From Hamadaea sp013361475 (GTDB lineage Bacteria > Actinomycetota > Actinomycetes > Mycobacteriales > Micromonosporaceae): DNA of 64,000 nucleotides. The notes below the pieces were generated by a model. It saw only the letters and a program-made list of their open reading frames with translations, did no database searches and had not been told where the DNA came from. Positions 15,404 to 24,929 of the stretch are shown piece after piece (position 1 is the first letter of the stretch; the number at the start of each line of letters is the position of its first letter). Location: contig NZ_JBFAHM010000014.1 of the NCBI RefSeq assembly GCF_040654195.1, positions 217,869-281,868 of the forward strand. The letters are read 5' to 3'. Both the position numbers and the translations under genes were made by a program.

Positions 15404-17194
15404 ATGAGTCACGTTCTCGCCGCGGTCGCCTGGCCTTACGCCAACGGCCCGCGCCATATCGGCCACGTTTCCGGATTCGGGGTGCCCTCCGACGTCTTCA
15501 GCCGCTACATGCGGATGGCCGGCCACGACGTGCTCATGATCAGCGGCACCGACGAGCACGGCACGCCGATCCTGGTGGAGGCGGAGAAGGAGGGCGTGAC
15601 CGCGCGCGAGCTGGCCGACCGGTACAACCGGGTGATCGTCGAAGACCTCGCCGCTCTGGGCCTGTCCTACGACCTGTTCACCCGGACCACCACGCGCAAC
15701 CACTACAAGGTCGCGCAGGAGCTGTTCAAGACGGTCAACGACAACGGCTACATGCTCGAGCAGACCACGCACGGGGCGATCTCCCCGTCGACCGGGCGGA
15801 CGCTGCCCGACCGCTACATCGAAGGCACCTGCCCGATCTGCGGATACGAAAGCGCACGTGGGGACCAGTGCGACAACTGCGGGAACCAGCTGGACCCCGA
15901 AGACCTGATCAACCCGCACTCCCGGATCAACGGCGAGGTGCCGCAGTTCATCGAGACTCAGCACTTCTTCCTGGACCTGCCCGCGCTCGCTCCCGCGCTC
16001 GGCGAATGGCTGCGTACGCGAGAGGGCTGGCGCCCGAACGTCCTCAAGTTCTCCCTCAACCTGCTCGACGACATCCGGCCGCGGGCGATGACACGCGACA
16101 TCGACTGGGGCATCCCGGTGCCGCTGCCCGGCTGGGAGGACAACCCCGCGAAGCGGCTGTACGTGTGGTTCGACGCCGTCATCGGCTACTTCTCGGCCTC
16201 GGTCGAGTGGGCGCGCCGCTTCGGCGACACCCCGGACGCCTGGAAGCAGTGGTGGTCGAAGGCGGAACGGCCGCGGTCCTACTACTTCATGGGCAAGGAC
16301 AACATCACCTTCCACTCGCAGATCTGGCCCGGTGAGCTGCTGGCGTACAACGGGCAGGGGACCAAGGGCGGCAAGCCCGGCGAGTACGGCGAGCTGGCGC
16401 TGCCGACCGAGGTCGTGTCCAGCGAGTACCTGACCATGGAAGGCCGCAAGTTCTCCTCGTCGCGCCGGGTCGTCATCTACGTCCGCGACTTCCTGTCTCG
16501 CTACGACGCCGACGCGCTGCGGTACTTCATCGCGGTCGCCGGGCCGGAGACCACCGACACCGACTTCACCTGGTCGGAGTTCCTCCGGCGCAACAACGAC
16601 GAGCTCGTGGCGAGCTGGGGCAACCTGGTGAACCGGACGATCTCGATGGCCGCGAAGAACTTCGGCGAGATCCCGGCGGCCGGCCCGCTGACCGTCGAGG
16701 ACGAGCAGCTGCTGGCACTGGCCCGAGACGCCTTCCCGACGGTCGGCAACCTCATCGAGCACCACCGGCAGAAGCAGGCCATCACCGAGGCGATGAAGGT
16801 CGTCGCCGAAGCCAACCGCTACTTCTCCGACCAGGCGCCCTGGAAACTGAAGGGCGAGGAGGAGCGCGAACGGCTCGGCACCGTCCTACACGTCGCGCTG
16901 CAGGTCATCCGCGACTGCAACACGCTGCTGACGCCATTCCTGCCGCACGCCGCCCAGCAGATCCACGAACTGCTCGGCGGAACGGGAGTCCACGCCCCCA
17001 TGCCGCAGATCGTCGAGGTCGACGACCTGGACGGCGGGCCGGCGTACCCGATCCTGACCGGGGACTACACCGGCGGGGCGAGCTGGGAGACCGTCCAGAT
17101 CGAGCCCGGTACGCCGCTCAAGCCGCCGACCCCCGTGTTCAAGAAGCTGGACCCCTCCATCGTCGAGGAAGAACTGGCCCGGCTCGCCGGCTGA
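15404..17194 (+). CDS. metG: Methionyl-tRNA synthetase
   Basis: This class I synthetase of about 596 residues charges tRNA-Met. The HIGH signature is at 18-21 (PRHIGH), a zinc knuckle occurs as CPIC with CDNC, and the KMSKS loop reads KFSSS, the form common in actinobacteria. The anticodon-binding helical domain follows. There is no C-terminal tRNA-binding Trbp111-like extension. The ATG at 15398 is equally in frame, but leaderless spacing favours 15404. A palindromic repeat follows the stop at 32 bases. Confidence 0.95.
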   Translation: MSHVLAAVAWPYANGPRHIGHVSGFGVPSDVFSRYMRMAGHDVLMISGTDEHGTPILVEAEKEGVTARELADRYNRVIVEDLAALGLSYDLFTRTTTRNHYKVAQELFKTVNDNGYMLEQTTHGAISPSTGRTLPDRYIEGTCPICGYESARGDQCDNCGNQLDPEDLINPHSRINGEVPQFIETQHFFLDLPALAPALGEWLRTREGWRPNVLKFSLNLLDDIRPRAMTRDIDWGIPVPLPGWEDNPAKRLYVWFDAVIGYFSASVEWARRFGDTPDAWKQWWSKAERPRSYYFMGKDNITFHSQIWPGELLAYNGQGTKGGKPGEYGELALPTEVVSSEYLTMEGRKFSSSRRVVIYVRDFLSRYDADALRYFIAVAGPETTDTDFTWSEFLRRNNDELVASWGNLVNRTISMAAKNFGEIPAAGPLTVEDEQLLALARDAFPTVGNLIEHHRQKQAITEAMKVVAEANRYFSDQAPWKLKGEEERERLGTVLHVALQVIRDCNTLLTPFLPHAAQQIHELLGGTGVHAPMPQIVEVDDLDGGPAYPILTGDYTGGASWETVQIEPGTPLKPPTPVFKKLDPSIVEEELARLAG

Positions 17195-17225
17195 CCTTCC
17201 CTTGTCGCTGCGGCCGCTGCTTTTA

Positions 17226-17290
17226 GCGCTGGATCAGGGATCTGGGTCGAATCTTGGCCCAAGATTCGGCCGATATCCCTGATCCAGCGC
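17226..17290. repeat. GATC-ended palindrome, family A copy 1
   Basis: A 65-bp imperfect palindrome begins GCGCTGGATCAGGG and ends with its complement. Its inner arms are TCGAATCTTG and CAAGATTCG. It lies between metG and the next gene. Similar copies occur at 23741, 37248 and 38968. Confidence 0.85.
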
Positions 17291-17339
17291 CATCGGCGGG
17301 TCATTCGCCGTTCACCTTCGGCGGCTACGGTCGCTGATT

Positions 17340-18365
17340 GTGACGATTGTCGATCACTCTGTGATCTCCACGAGTGAGCTGGACGGGCCGATGCTCGTCC
17401 CGCTGACCCGGGAGGTGAGCTGGGAAAGGATCCAGCGGCTCAGCCAGCAGCATGCGCGCGGCGCCGACGCCGAGCTGATCGCCACCGTCCGTGCCTCCGC
17501 CGCCGTCCGGCGAGGAACCCGGATGGTCAAGCCGTTGCCCGCCCGCGCCGTAGCCGGAGTGCTGAGGGGTGCGGTCGTGTCCGGCTTCTGCTACCGCGGC
17601 TACGACACCTCGTCGCTGCGTACGCCGGGGGACTGGTCGGTGCTCGGGGCCGACCCGACCGCCCCGGTCGCCTTCGTGCTCCGGTGGCGTGCCGTCGACC
17701 CGCTCGATTACGCGTACCCGAAAGCCGGCGGCGGCCTGAGCGCCATTCCGGCCCACGAACGGGTCGGCCCGCCTGTGCTGGGGACGGGGTTCGCCCCGAG
17801 CAGCACCGAGCTGATCCCGGAATTCCACACGACCCACTTCGCCGACCTGCCGCTCACCGCGAACGCCTCGCTGGTCGCGTACACGCCGGACGGGTCGGAG
17901 GCGATCCTCTACACCTACCAGCCGGAGCAGCGAGGCTGGCTGCGCCTGGCCGGCCCGCAGTGGCGGCCGCTGCTCTACGGGCTGCCCGGAGTCGCGCCCG
18001 AGCAGGAATATCACGCGCTGCACAGCGAGCGGCCGTTCAGCCGCCTCGTCGGCCGATTCCAGGAGGCCGACCACGACGCGGTCGCCGACCCGCCCGAGAC
18101 GTTCCGCGTCCTGGCGATGTCCCGGGCTGCTCGCTTCCCGGTCGACTCGCTCGCCCGCCGCACCCGGTACGCCCGCTGGCGAGGCGTCCTCTGCACCGGC
18201 GTCGGAGCCGAAGGCGACTGGGCGCGACTGCGGATCTGCGACCCCGACGCGGTGAGCGTGGCCGCCACCGGGGCGCAGTGTCAGGAGCGGGGCGTCTACG
18301 AAGTGTGGGCACCGGTCGCCGAACTCACCGACGTGCAGGACGTCGACGTCCGCTACCAGATCTGA
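17340..18365 (+). CDS. Conserved hypothetical protein
   Basis: I do not recognise a domain in this 341-residue soluble protein. It is rich in Arg, Trp and Tyr, has no signal peptide or membrane helix, and has several aromatic-rich stretches such as VSGFCYRGYDTSSLR and ILYTYQPEQRGWLRL. The GTG start is preceded by TACGGT at eight bases, the leaderless-type arrangement. It sits alone between two palindromic repeats, with metG upstream and tatD downstream. Confidence 0.7.
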   Translation: MTIVDHSVISTSELDGPMLVPLTREVSWERIQRLSQQHARGADAELIATVRASAAVRRGTRMVKPLPARAVAGVLRGAVVSGFCYRGYDTSSLRTPGDWSVLGADPTAPVAFVLRWRAVDPLDYAYPKAGGGLSAIPAHERVGPPVLGTGFAPSSTELIPEFHTTHFADLPLTANASLVAYTPDGSEAILYTYQPEQRGWLRLAGPQWRPLLYGLPGVAPEQEYHALHSERPFSRLVGRFQEADHDAVADPPETFRVLAMSRAARFPVDSLARRTRYARWRGVLCTGVGAEGDWARLRICDPDAVSVAATGAQCQERGVYEVWAPVAELTDVQDVDVRYQI

Positions 18366-18393
18366 CGCCGCGCTCCCGCGCTCCCGCGCTGCA

Positions 18394-18466
18394 TGATCAT
18401 TGCGTCACCCATGCTGTTTCGCGCGGCGAAATGTCCCTTGAAACAGCATGGCTGACGCAATGATCA
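18394..18466. repeat. TGATCATTGCG palindrome, family B copy 1
   Basis: A 73-bp palindrome starts TGATCATTGCGTCA, ends TGACGCAATGATCA, and has inner arms ATGCTGTTTC and GAAACAGCAT. A related copy lies at 21301-21375. Confidence 0.8.
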
Positions 18467-18549
18467 CCATGAGCGCGAGAACGCGCGCGACGGCGAGCGC
18501 GAGAACGAGCGCGAGAACGAGCGCGAGGAGCGCGGAGAACGAGCGCGGA

Positions 18550-18555
18550 TAGGAT
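18550..18555 (+). promoter_or_regulatory. Leaderless -10 hexamer of tatD
   Basis: TAGGAT ends six bases before the GTG start, and no ribosome site lies between. Confidence 0.5.
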
Positions 18556-18561
18556 CGCCGG

Positions 18562-19419
18562 GTGACCGACCGCAGCCGCCGTGCCGCCGACCGACGTGAA
18601 CGTCCCGCCCCGGAGGCACCGGCGCCGCTGCCGTCGCCGGTGCTGGACAGCCACGTCCATTTGGACATCGTGGGGTCGAACGGTTCGGGTTGGTCGGTCG
18701 CCGATCAGGTCGCGGCGGCCCGGGCGGTGGGGGTGGACCGGCTGGTCCAGGTCGGGGTGGACGTCGCCTCGTCGCAGTGGAGCGCCGATCTGGCCGCGGC
18801 CGAACCTGCGGTGCTCGCCACGGTCGCCTTGCATCCGAACGAGGCCCCCCGGCTGGCCGATCTCGACGGGGCGCTCGCCGTGATCGACTCGCTCGCCGGG
18901 CAGCCACGCGTACGCGGCATCGGGGAGACGGGGCTGGACTTCTTCCGCACCGGCGAGGAGGGCCTGAAGGCGCAGGAGCACAGCTTCCGGGGGCACATCG
19001 AGATCGCCAAGCGCACCGGGAAGGCACTGGTCATCCACGACCGTGACGCGCATGCCGACGTCCTGCGGGTGCTCGACGAGGCGGGCGCCCCCGACACCGT
19101 GGTCCTGCACTGCTTCTCCGGTGACGTCTTCTTCGCCCGGGAGTGCGTACGCCGGGGGTATGTGCTGTCCTTCGCGGGCACGGTGACCTTCAAGAACGCC
19201 CCGCAGTTGCGGGAGGCGGCCGCGCTGACGCCGCCGTCGCAGATCCTCGTCGAGACCGACGCGCCGTACTTGACGCCGATGCCCCACCGTGGGGCGCCGA
19301 ACGCCTCCTACCTGATTCCGCTGACGGTCCGGGCGCTCGCCGAGGCGAAGGGGCTGCCCGTCGAGGAGGTCTGCCAGGCCATCTCGGCCACCGGGGAGCG
19401 CGTGTTCGGCCCCTGGTGA
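18562..19419 (+). CDS. tatD: TatD-family metal-dependent DNase
   Basis: The 285-residue TIM-barrel hydrolase shows all family ligands: DSHVHLD (His31, His33), GETGLDFF, a His-bearing KALVIHDRDAH, LHCFSG and ETDAPYLTP. TatD proteins are 3'-5' DNases or related phosphoesterases. The first 28 residues are a charged extension not seen in most homologues. The GTG start is preceded at six bases by TAGGAT, so leaderless translation is likely. It leads the tatD-rsmA-ispE cluster typical of actinobacteria. Confidence 0.9.
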   Translation: MTDRSRRAADRRERPAPEAPAPLPSPVLDSHVHLDIVGSNGSGWSVADQVAAARAVGVDRLVQVGVDVASSQWSADLAAAEPAVLATVALHPNEAPRLADLDGALAVIDSLAGQPRVRGIGETGLDFFRTGEEGLKAQEHSFRGHIEIAKRTGKALVIHDRDAHADVLRVLDEAGAPDTVVLHCFSGDVFFARECVRRGYVLSFAGTVTFKNAPQLREAAALTPPSQILVETDAPYLTPMPHRGAPNASYLIPLTVRALAEAKGLPVEEVCQAISATGERVFGPW

Positions 19420-19438
19420 AGACGCCCTGGTGAGGCCG

Positions 19439-19444
19439 TAGGCT
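19439..19444 (+). promoter_or_regulatory. Leaderless -10 hexamer of rsmA
   Basis: TAGGCT ends eight bases before the ATG start of rsmA. No Shine-Dalgarno sequence is present. Confidence 0.5.
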
Positions 19445-19452
19445 GATCGACT

Positions 19453-20349
19453 ATGACCGGACTGCTGGGGCCGGCGCAGATCCGCGCCCTCGCCGCCAAG
19501 CTGGGCGTACGCCCGACGAAGAAGCTGGGGCAGAACTTCGTTCACGACCCCAACACGGTCCGGCGCATCGTGGCGGCGGCCGGGTTGACCGAGGACGACG
19601 TCGTCTTGGAGGTCGGCCCGGGGCTCGGTTCGCTGACGCTGGGGCTGCTGGAGACCGCTGCCCAGGTGTACGCGGTGGAGCTGGATCCCGTGCTTGCCGC
19701 CGCCCTGCCGGAGACCGTCGCCGAGCAGGCGCCGGAGGCGAAGGACCGGTTGACGGTTCTGGCCGGTGATGCGCTGAAGACCACGGTCGGGGACTTCGCC
19801 TCGGCCCCCACCGCGCTGGTGGCCAATCTGCCGTACAACGTCGCCGTGCCGGTGGTGCTGCACCTGCTTGCGACGTTACCGAGCCTGCGGCACGGGCTGG
19901 TGATGGTGCAGTTGGAGGTCGCCGACCGGTTGACCGCCGGGCCGGGGTCCAAGGTCTACGGCATTCCGTCGGTCAAACTCGCCTGGTACGCCGAGTCGCG
20001 GCTGGCCGGAAAGGTGCCGCCGGCGGTGTTCTGGCCGGTGCCGAACGTCGATTCCGGGCTGGTGGCGTTCACGTTGCGCGCCGAGCCGCCCGCCGACGTC
20101 CCCCGGGAGGATGTCTTCACCGTCGTGGACGCGGCGTTCGCCCAGCGGCGGAAGACGTTACGGGCGGCGCTCGCCGGGTGGGCCGGTGGCTCGGCGGTCG
20201 CCGAGGAGATCCTGCGAGCGGCGGGCGTGGACCCGCAGGCGCGAGGGGAATCGTTGACCGTCACGGAATTCGCCGCCATCGCGGCCGCCCGCCGAGCCGT
20301 AGCGAGCGAGCCGCCGCGGGCGGTGCCAGACGGTAGGGTTGCCCGGTGA
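19453..20349 (+). CDS. rsmA: 16S rRNA dimethyladenosine transferase RsmA/KsgA
   Basis: The 298-residue SAM-dependent enzyme dimethylates A1518 and A1519 of 16S rRNA. Key motifs are KKLGQNFVHD (24-32), EVGPGLGSLT (53-62) and ANLPYNVAVP (124-133), with the NLPY active-site box intact. Its stop overlaps the ispE start (GTGA). A leaderless -10 precedes it. Confidence 0.95.
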   Translation: MTGLLGPAQIRALAAKLGVRPTKKLGQNFVHDPNTVRRIVAAAGLTEDDVVLEVGPGLGSLTLGLLETAAQVYAVELDPVLAAALPETVAEQAPEAKDRLTVLAGDALKTTVGDFASAPTALVANLPYNVAVPVVLHLLATLPSLRHGLVMVQLEVADRLTAGPGSKVYGIPSVKLAWYAESRLAGKVPPAVFWPVPNVDSGLVAFTLRAEPPADVPREDVFTVVDAAFAQRRKTLRAALAGWAGGSAVAEEILRAAGVDPQARGESLTVTEFAAIAAARRAVASEPPRAVPDGRVAR

Positions 20350-21296
20350 CCGAAGCGTGGTGGCCGGACGAGGACGAGCAGGACCGGCCGTTGCCCAGCA
20401 CCGTGAAGGTGCGCGTTCCGGCGAAGATCAACTTGCATCTGGGCGTCGGCCCGCTGCGCCGTGACGGGTTCCACGAGCTGCGCACGGTCTACCACGCGAT
20501 CTCCCTTCACGACGAGGTGACCGCCCGCCGGGGCGACACGCTCACGCTCACCATGGAGGGTGAGGGGGCCGGTTCGCTCGCCCTGGACGACAGCAACCTG
20601 ATCATCCGGGCGGCCCACGCGCTCGCCGAGTTCGCCAAGGTCAACGCGCACGCGCGGCTGCATCTGCGCAAGCAGATCCCGCTGGCGGGCGGGCTGGCCG
20701 GTGGCTCGGCCGACGCCGCCGCGACGCTGGTCGCCTGCGACGCGCTGTGGGGGACCGGCGTACCGCGGGACGAACTGGCCCGGCTCGCCGCGTCGCTCGG
20801 CTCCGACGTGCCGTTCCTGATCCACGGCGGCACCGCGCTCGGCACCGGCCGGGGTGAGGCGGTGAGCCCCGTGCTGGCGCGGGCGCATACCTGGCACTGG
20901 GTGCTCGGGCTGGCCGAAGGCGGTCTGTCCACTCCGGACGTCTATCGGGAGCTGGACCGGCTGCGGCTGAGCGGCGAGGCTCCAGAGCCGTTGGGGGACA
21001 CCGACGATCTGATGGCGGCGTTGCGTCAGCGGGACCCGGCCGTGCTGGCCACCGCGCTCGGCAACGACCTCCAGGCGGCCGCGATCTCGTTGCGCCCGGC
21101 GTTGGGTGAGGTGCTGCGGGCGGGCACCGAGGTGGGTGCGCTCGCCGGCCTCGTTTCGGGCTCCGGCCCCACTTGTGTCTTCCTGGCCGCCAGTGCGGAT
21201 CACGCCGGTGCGGTGGCGGCTGGGCTGGAGAAGGCCGGCGTGTGCCGGGCCGTACGCGTGGCGCAGGGCCCGGTGGTGGGCGCCCGCGCCGTCTGA
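20346..21296 (+). CDS. ispE: 4-diphosphocytidyl-2-C-methyl-D-erythritol kinase
   Basis: This GHMP kinase of 316 residues phosphorylates CDP-methylerythritol in the MEP isoprenoid pathway. The N-terminal VRVPAKINLHLGV and the ATP loop LAGGLAGGSADAAATL are diagnostic, and the C-terminal GLVSGSGPTCVFL closes the fold. The GTG overlaps the rsmA stop. It also has its own TAGGGT six bases upstream (20334-20339), so it may be both coupled and independently transcribed. Confidence 0.95.
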   Translation: MTEAWWPDEDEQDRPLPSTVKVRVPAKINLHLGVGPLRRDGFHELRTVYHAISLHDEVTARRGDTLTLTMEGEGAGSLALDDSNLIIRAAHALAEFAKVNAHARLHLRKQIPLAGGLAGGSADAAATLVACDALWGTGVPRDELARLAASLGSDVPFLIHGGTALGTGRGEAVSPVLARAHTWHWVLGLAEGGLSTPDVYRELDRLRLSGEAPEPLGDTDDLMAALRQRDPAVLATALGNDLQAAAISLRPALGEVLRAGTEVGALAGLVSGSGPTCVFLAASADHAGAVAAGLEKAGVCRAVRVAQGPVVGARAV

Positions 21297-21300
21297 CAGC

Positions 21301-21375
21301 GTGATCATTGCGCCGGCCATGCTGGTGAGTGGGGCATTTCGCCGCGCGAAACAGCGTGGCTGACGCAATGATCAC
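21301..21375. repeat. TGATCATTGCG palindrome, family B copy 2
   Basis: The 75-bp element starts GTGATCATTGCG and ends CGCAATGATCAC. Its core contains ATTTCGCCGCGCGAAACAG, close to the 18394-18466 copy. It lies four bases after the ispE stop. Confidence 0.75.
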
Positions 21376-21393
21376 ACGAAGTAGAGCAGGATC

Positions 21394-23184
21394 ATGGCGA
21401 ACATCATCAATCTCGACCGGGTCGGCAAGGGCTACGGCACCGCCGGGCAGCTGCTGACCGACGTGTCGCTGGGGCTGGACGAATCCGACCGGATCGGCGT
21501 CGTCGGGCTCAACGGCGCGGGCAAGAGCACGCTGCTCAAACTGCTCGCGAAGACAGAGGAGCCGGACACCGGCCGGGTCGCGCATCGCCGTGATCTGCGG
21601 GTGGCCACCCTGCCCCAGCGGCTCGACCTGCCGGGCGAGATCACCGTACGCGACGTCGTCCTGGGGACCGCCTGGCTCGACGAGGGGTTCGCCGCCGAGC
21701 ACGAGTGGGCCGGCGACGCCGGTGTGCGTACGGTGTTGGACGGGTTGGGCATGCCGGGCATCGGGCTCGATGACCCGATCGGCCCGAAGTCGGGTGGCGA
21801 GCGCCGCCGGATCGCCCTCGCCGCGCTGCTCATCCGGCACTGCGACGTGCTGATCCTGGACGAGCCGACGAACCACCTCGACATCACCGGCATCGGCTGG
21901 CTGGCCGACTGGATCACCACCAAGCTGAAGTCCGCGCTCGTCGTCGTGACGCACGACCGCTGGTTCCTCGACGCCGTCTGCACCCGCATCTGGGAGGTCG
22001 CCGACCAGGCCGTGCGCGCGTACGACGGCGGCTTCGCGGCCTGGACCCTCGCCCGGGCCGAGCGGGCCCGCCGGGAGCAGGTGTCGGAGGAGCGCCGGCA
22101 GAACCTGCTGCGCAAGGAGATCGCCTGGCTACGCCGGGGCGCGCCGGCCCGGACGAGCAAACCGCGGTTCCGGATCGAGGCTGCGAACGCCCTGATCGCC
22201 GACGTGCCGCCGGTACGCGACTCGGTATCGCTGGCCCGGATGGCCACCGCCCGCCTCGGCAAGCAGGTGTTCGATCTTGAGAACGTCACCCTCTACGCCG
22301 GCCCCAAGAAGATCCTCGACGACGTCACCTGGCGGGTCGGCCCCGGTGACCGGATCGCCCTGCTCGGCCCGAACGGCGCAGGCAAGACGACCCTGCTCCG
22401 GGCGTTGACCGGGCAGCTCCAGCCCGAGTCCGGCCAGGTGCTCACCGGGCAGACGGTGAAGATCGCGTACCTGTCCCAGGAGCTGGCCGAGCTGCCCGGG
22501 GACCTGCGGCTGCTGGAGGCGGTCGAGGAGGTCGCCAAGCGGGTGCAGGTCGGCGACAAGGAACTGACGGCCACGCAGCTCGCCGAGGTGTTCGGGTTCA
22601 CCGATCGTCGAGTGTGGACATACGTCAAGGACCTGTCCGGTGGGGAGCGGCGGCGGCTGCAACTGCTGCGGTTGCTGGCGGCCGAGCCCAACGTGCTCAT
22701 CCTCGACGAGCCCACCAACGACCTGGACACGGACACGCTGGCGGCGCTGGAAGACCTCCTCGACGGCTGGCCCGGCACGCTCATCGTGGCCAGCCACGAC
22801 CGCTACCTGGTCGAGCGGGTCACGGAGACGGCGTACGCGCTGCTCGGCGACGGCCGGATCACCCACCTGCCGGGTGGGATCGACGAGTATCTCGCCCGGT
22901 CTCCGGGCCTCGCGCCGCCCGCGGTGGCCGCGGCGGTCCGGGCGGAGCGGCCCGGTTCCTCGGCGGGGGACCTGCGCGCCGCGAAGAAGGAGCTGGTACG
23001 CGTGGAGCGGGCGCTGAGCAAGCTCGGCGAGCGTGAGGCGAAGCTGCACAAGCAGCTCGCCGACAACGCCACCGACTACGAGAAGGTGGCCGGTCTCGAC
23101 GCCGACCTGCGGGCGCTGATCGCCGAACGCGAAGCGCTGGAGGAGGAGTGGCTCACCCTCGCGGAGACCGTCTCCGAGGGCTGA
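21394..23184 (+). CDS. ABC-F type ATPase
   Basis: The 596-residue protein has two ABC domains and no membrane part. Walker A motifs are GLNGAGKST and GPNGAGKTT, signatures GGERRRIAL and GGERRRLQL, and Walker B motifs ILDEPTNHLD and ILDEPTNDLD. The domains are joined by a charged linker (about 210-260) and followed by a C-terminal coiled coil (about 530-590). ABC-F proteins bind the ribosomal E site and relieve stalling or give antibiotic resistance; the Uup/EttA-like subgroup cannot be fixed here. It follows ispE after a palindrome. Confidence 0.9.
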   Translation: MANIINLDRVGKGYGTAGQLLTDVSLGLDESDRIGVVGLNGAGKSTLLKLLAKTEEPDTGRVAHRRDLRVATLPQRLDLPGEITVRDVVLGTAWLDEGFAAEHEWAGDAGVRTVLDGLGMPGIGLDDPIGPKSGGERRRIALAALLIRHCDVLILDEPTNHLDITGIGWLADWITTKLKSALVVVTHDRWFLDAVCTRIWEVADQAVRAYDGGFAAWTLARAERARREQVSEERRQNLLRKEIAWLRRGAPARTSKPRFRIEAANALIADVPPVRDSVSLARMATARLGKQVFDLENVTLYAGPKKILDDVTWRVGPGDRIALLGPNGAGKTTLLRALTGQLQPESGQVLTGQTVKIAYLSQELAELPGDLRLLEAVEEVAKRVQVGDKELTATQLAEVFGFTDRRVWTYVKDLSGGERRRLQLLRLLAAEPNVLILDEPTNDLDTDTLAALEDLLDGWPGTLIVASHDRYLVERVTETAYALLGDGRITHLPGGIDEYLARSPGLAPPAVAAAVRAERPGSSAGDLRAAKKELVRVERALSKLGEREAKLHKQLADNATDYEKVAGLDADLRALIAEREALEEEWLTLAETVSEG

Positions 23185-23286
23185 ATCGCGGCGTTGTACC
23201 CTGCTCGGCGTTGTCTACGTTCCCGGCCGAGCCCCCGGTCCGCGCGACCCCACCCTCATCCGGGAACCCTCACTCGGGAGTGCGAG

Positions 23287-23724
23287 ATGTTCAAGCACGC
23301 GCCGGTCAATCACCCGCTGCGCCCGCTCTACCGGACCATCGCCGCCGTCTCGGCGCTGGTGACCGTCGCGATCGGAGTGATCGGCTTCTTCGGCACCTCG
23401 TCCGACGACTACTTCGCCGCCGGCGACGGCAAGGTGCTCGGCCTGCTGGGCATGAACCCGGGGCACGCCCTGCTGATGGCCGGCAGCGGCGTCGTCCTCC
23501 TGCTGGCGCTGCTCGTCGGCCGCAACGTCGACCACGTGGTCAGCTTCCTCTTCGGAGCGGCCCTGATGGCGGTCGGCACGGCCGGCCTGCTGATCATGCG
23601 GACGGACGCCAACTTCCTGAACTACCGGATGTCCAATGTGATCGTGGCGTACGTCATCGGCTCGCTGCTGATGGCGGCCGGCCTCTACCTGAAGTCGGGC
23701 CGGGCCACCACCGCCGCCCACTGA
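23287..23724 (+). CDS. DUF4383 membrane protein
   Basis: The 145-residue protein has four membrane helices and begins VNHPLRPLYRTIA, the hallmark start of DUF4383. The function of the family is unknown. A paralogue sharing the NHxLRPLYR start and the GRNxDH motif lies at 24930-25424. The ATG at 23287 is chosen because it matches the family start; a GGGAGTG sequence lies about nine bases upstream. Confidence 0.85.
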   Translation: MFKHAPVNHPLRPLYRTIAAVSALVTVAIGVIGFFGTSSDDYFAAGDGKVLGLLGMNPGHALLMAGSGVVLLLALLVGRNVDHVVSFLFGAALMAVGTAGLLIMRTDANFLNYRMSNVIVAYVIGSLLMAAGLYLKSGRATTAAH

Positions 23725-23740
23725 CGGATCCGTCCTCCGA

Positions 23741-23803
23741 CGCTGGATCAGGGTTTCCGGTCGAACCTTCGCGCAAGATTCGACCTGAAACCCTGATCCA
23801 GCG
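23741..23803. repeat. GATC-ended palindrome, family A copy 2
   Basis: The 63-bp palindrome starts CGCTGGATCAGGG and ends CCCTGATCCAGCG, with a TCGAAC...TTCGA core. It follows the first DUF4383 gene. Confidence 0.85.
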
Positions 23804-23860
23804 CGTATGAGGGGCCGAAACTCGGCTGCGGTCGTCGCACCCGTCCGACATGCTGGGCGG

Positions 23861-24874
23861 ATGAGTCTCGACATCGCCCTCGCCACCTTGGCCGACCACG
23901 ACGACGCGTACGCCGTGTATCGCGCGGCCATGGGGGTGGACAACCCCCGCGGGCCGGTCTTCTCCCGTCGCACGTTCGACTGCTTCGTCACCGATCCGTT
24001 CCCCGGCCAGCTCGCCGAGCGGTATCTGGCCCGGCTGGACGGCACCGCTGTCGGGATGGTCCGGATCGAGGCTCCGTTGCACGAGAACACCGACCTGGCC
24101 AACGTCGACGTCATCGTCGCGCCGGAGTTCCGCCGGCGCGGCTTCGGCCGGGACCTGTTCGCGTACGCCGCCGACCGGGTTCGTGACCTCGGGCGGACGA
24201 AGCTGCACTGCGCCACGTTGTACGACGTCGAGGGCTGTCCGCCCGCTCCGGCCGCGCCCGCGGCCTTCGCCCGGTCGCTGGGCTTCGCGCCGGCGCTGCC
24301 CGAGATCGCCCGTCAGCTGGAGATCGCCGAGGTCGACGAGGCCGTCCTCGACCGGATGCTGGCCGAGGCGTGGGAGCGGGCCGACGGCTACCGCGTCGCC
24401 CAATGGCTCGGTACGCCCCCCGACGACCTGATCGACGATGTGGCGTACCTCGACGGGCGGTTGTTCTCCGACGCGCCGACCGGCGATCTCGAGATCGAGC
24501 CGGAGAAGGTCACCGCCGACCGGGTTCGGGAACGCGAGGCCTCGCTCGTCATCCGCGGCCGCAAGACGGTCCACACGGGCCTCGTCCACGAGGCGTCGGG
24601 CAAACTCGTGGCCTGGACGACGATCTGCCTCGACCCCGATCTGGACAACGGGCAGGCGCTGCAGTTCATCACCCTCGTCGACCCGGACCACCGGGGCCAC
24701 CGGCTCGGCACCATCGCGAAGGTCGAGAACCTGCGCCGGGCCCGTCAGGAGGATCCGTCGGTCGCCCGGATCACGACCTGGAACGCGGCCAGCAACGGCT
24801 ACATGATCTCCATCAACGAAGCGATGGGTTTCCGCCCGGCCTGGGGTGGTATGGAGTGGCAGCGCGCGCTCTAA
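23861..24874 (+). CDS. Tandem-GNAT acetyltransferase
   Basis: The 337-residue protein contains two GNAT domains. The first has VDVIVAPEFRRRGFGRDLF (about 85-103) as acetyl-CoA loop. The second has TLVDPDHRGHRLGT (about 273-286) and ends with the typical NEAMGFRP. The layout resembles mycothiol synthase MshD and related actinobacterial double-GNAT proteins, but no MshD-specific residue can be confirmed. It lies between the two DUF4383 genes. Confidence 0.8.
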   Translation: MSLDIALATLADHDDAYAVYRAAMGVDNPRGPVFSRRTFDCFVTDPFPGQLAERYLARLDGTAVGMVRIEAPLHENTDLANVDVIVAPEFRRRGFGRDLFAYAADRVRDLGRTKLHCATLYDVEGCPPAPAAPAAFARSLGFAPALPEIARQLEIAEVDEAVLDRMLAEAWERADGYRVAQWLGTPPDDLIDDVAYLDGRLFSDAPTGDLEIEPEKVTADRVREREASLVIRGRKTVHTGLVHEASGKLVAWTTICLDPDLDNGQALQFITLVDPDHRGHRLGTIAKVENLRRARQEDPSVARITTWNAASNGYMISINEAMGFRPAWGGMEWQRAL

Positions 24875-24929
24875 CGGGAATGGCCTGATTCGCGGGGTGG
24901 AGCGGTCGCGCGGATGGGAGAATCCGATC

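Noticed and set aside
15389..16765. Minus-strand frame of 458 codons opposite metG
   Set aside because: It covers a clear methionyl-tRNA synthetase and shows no domain.
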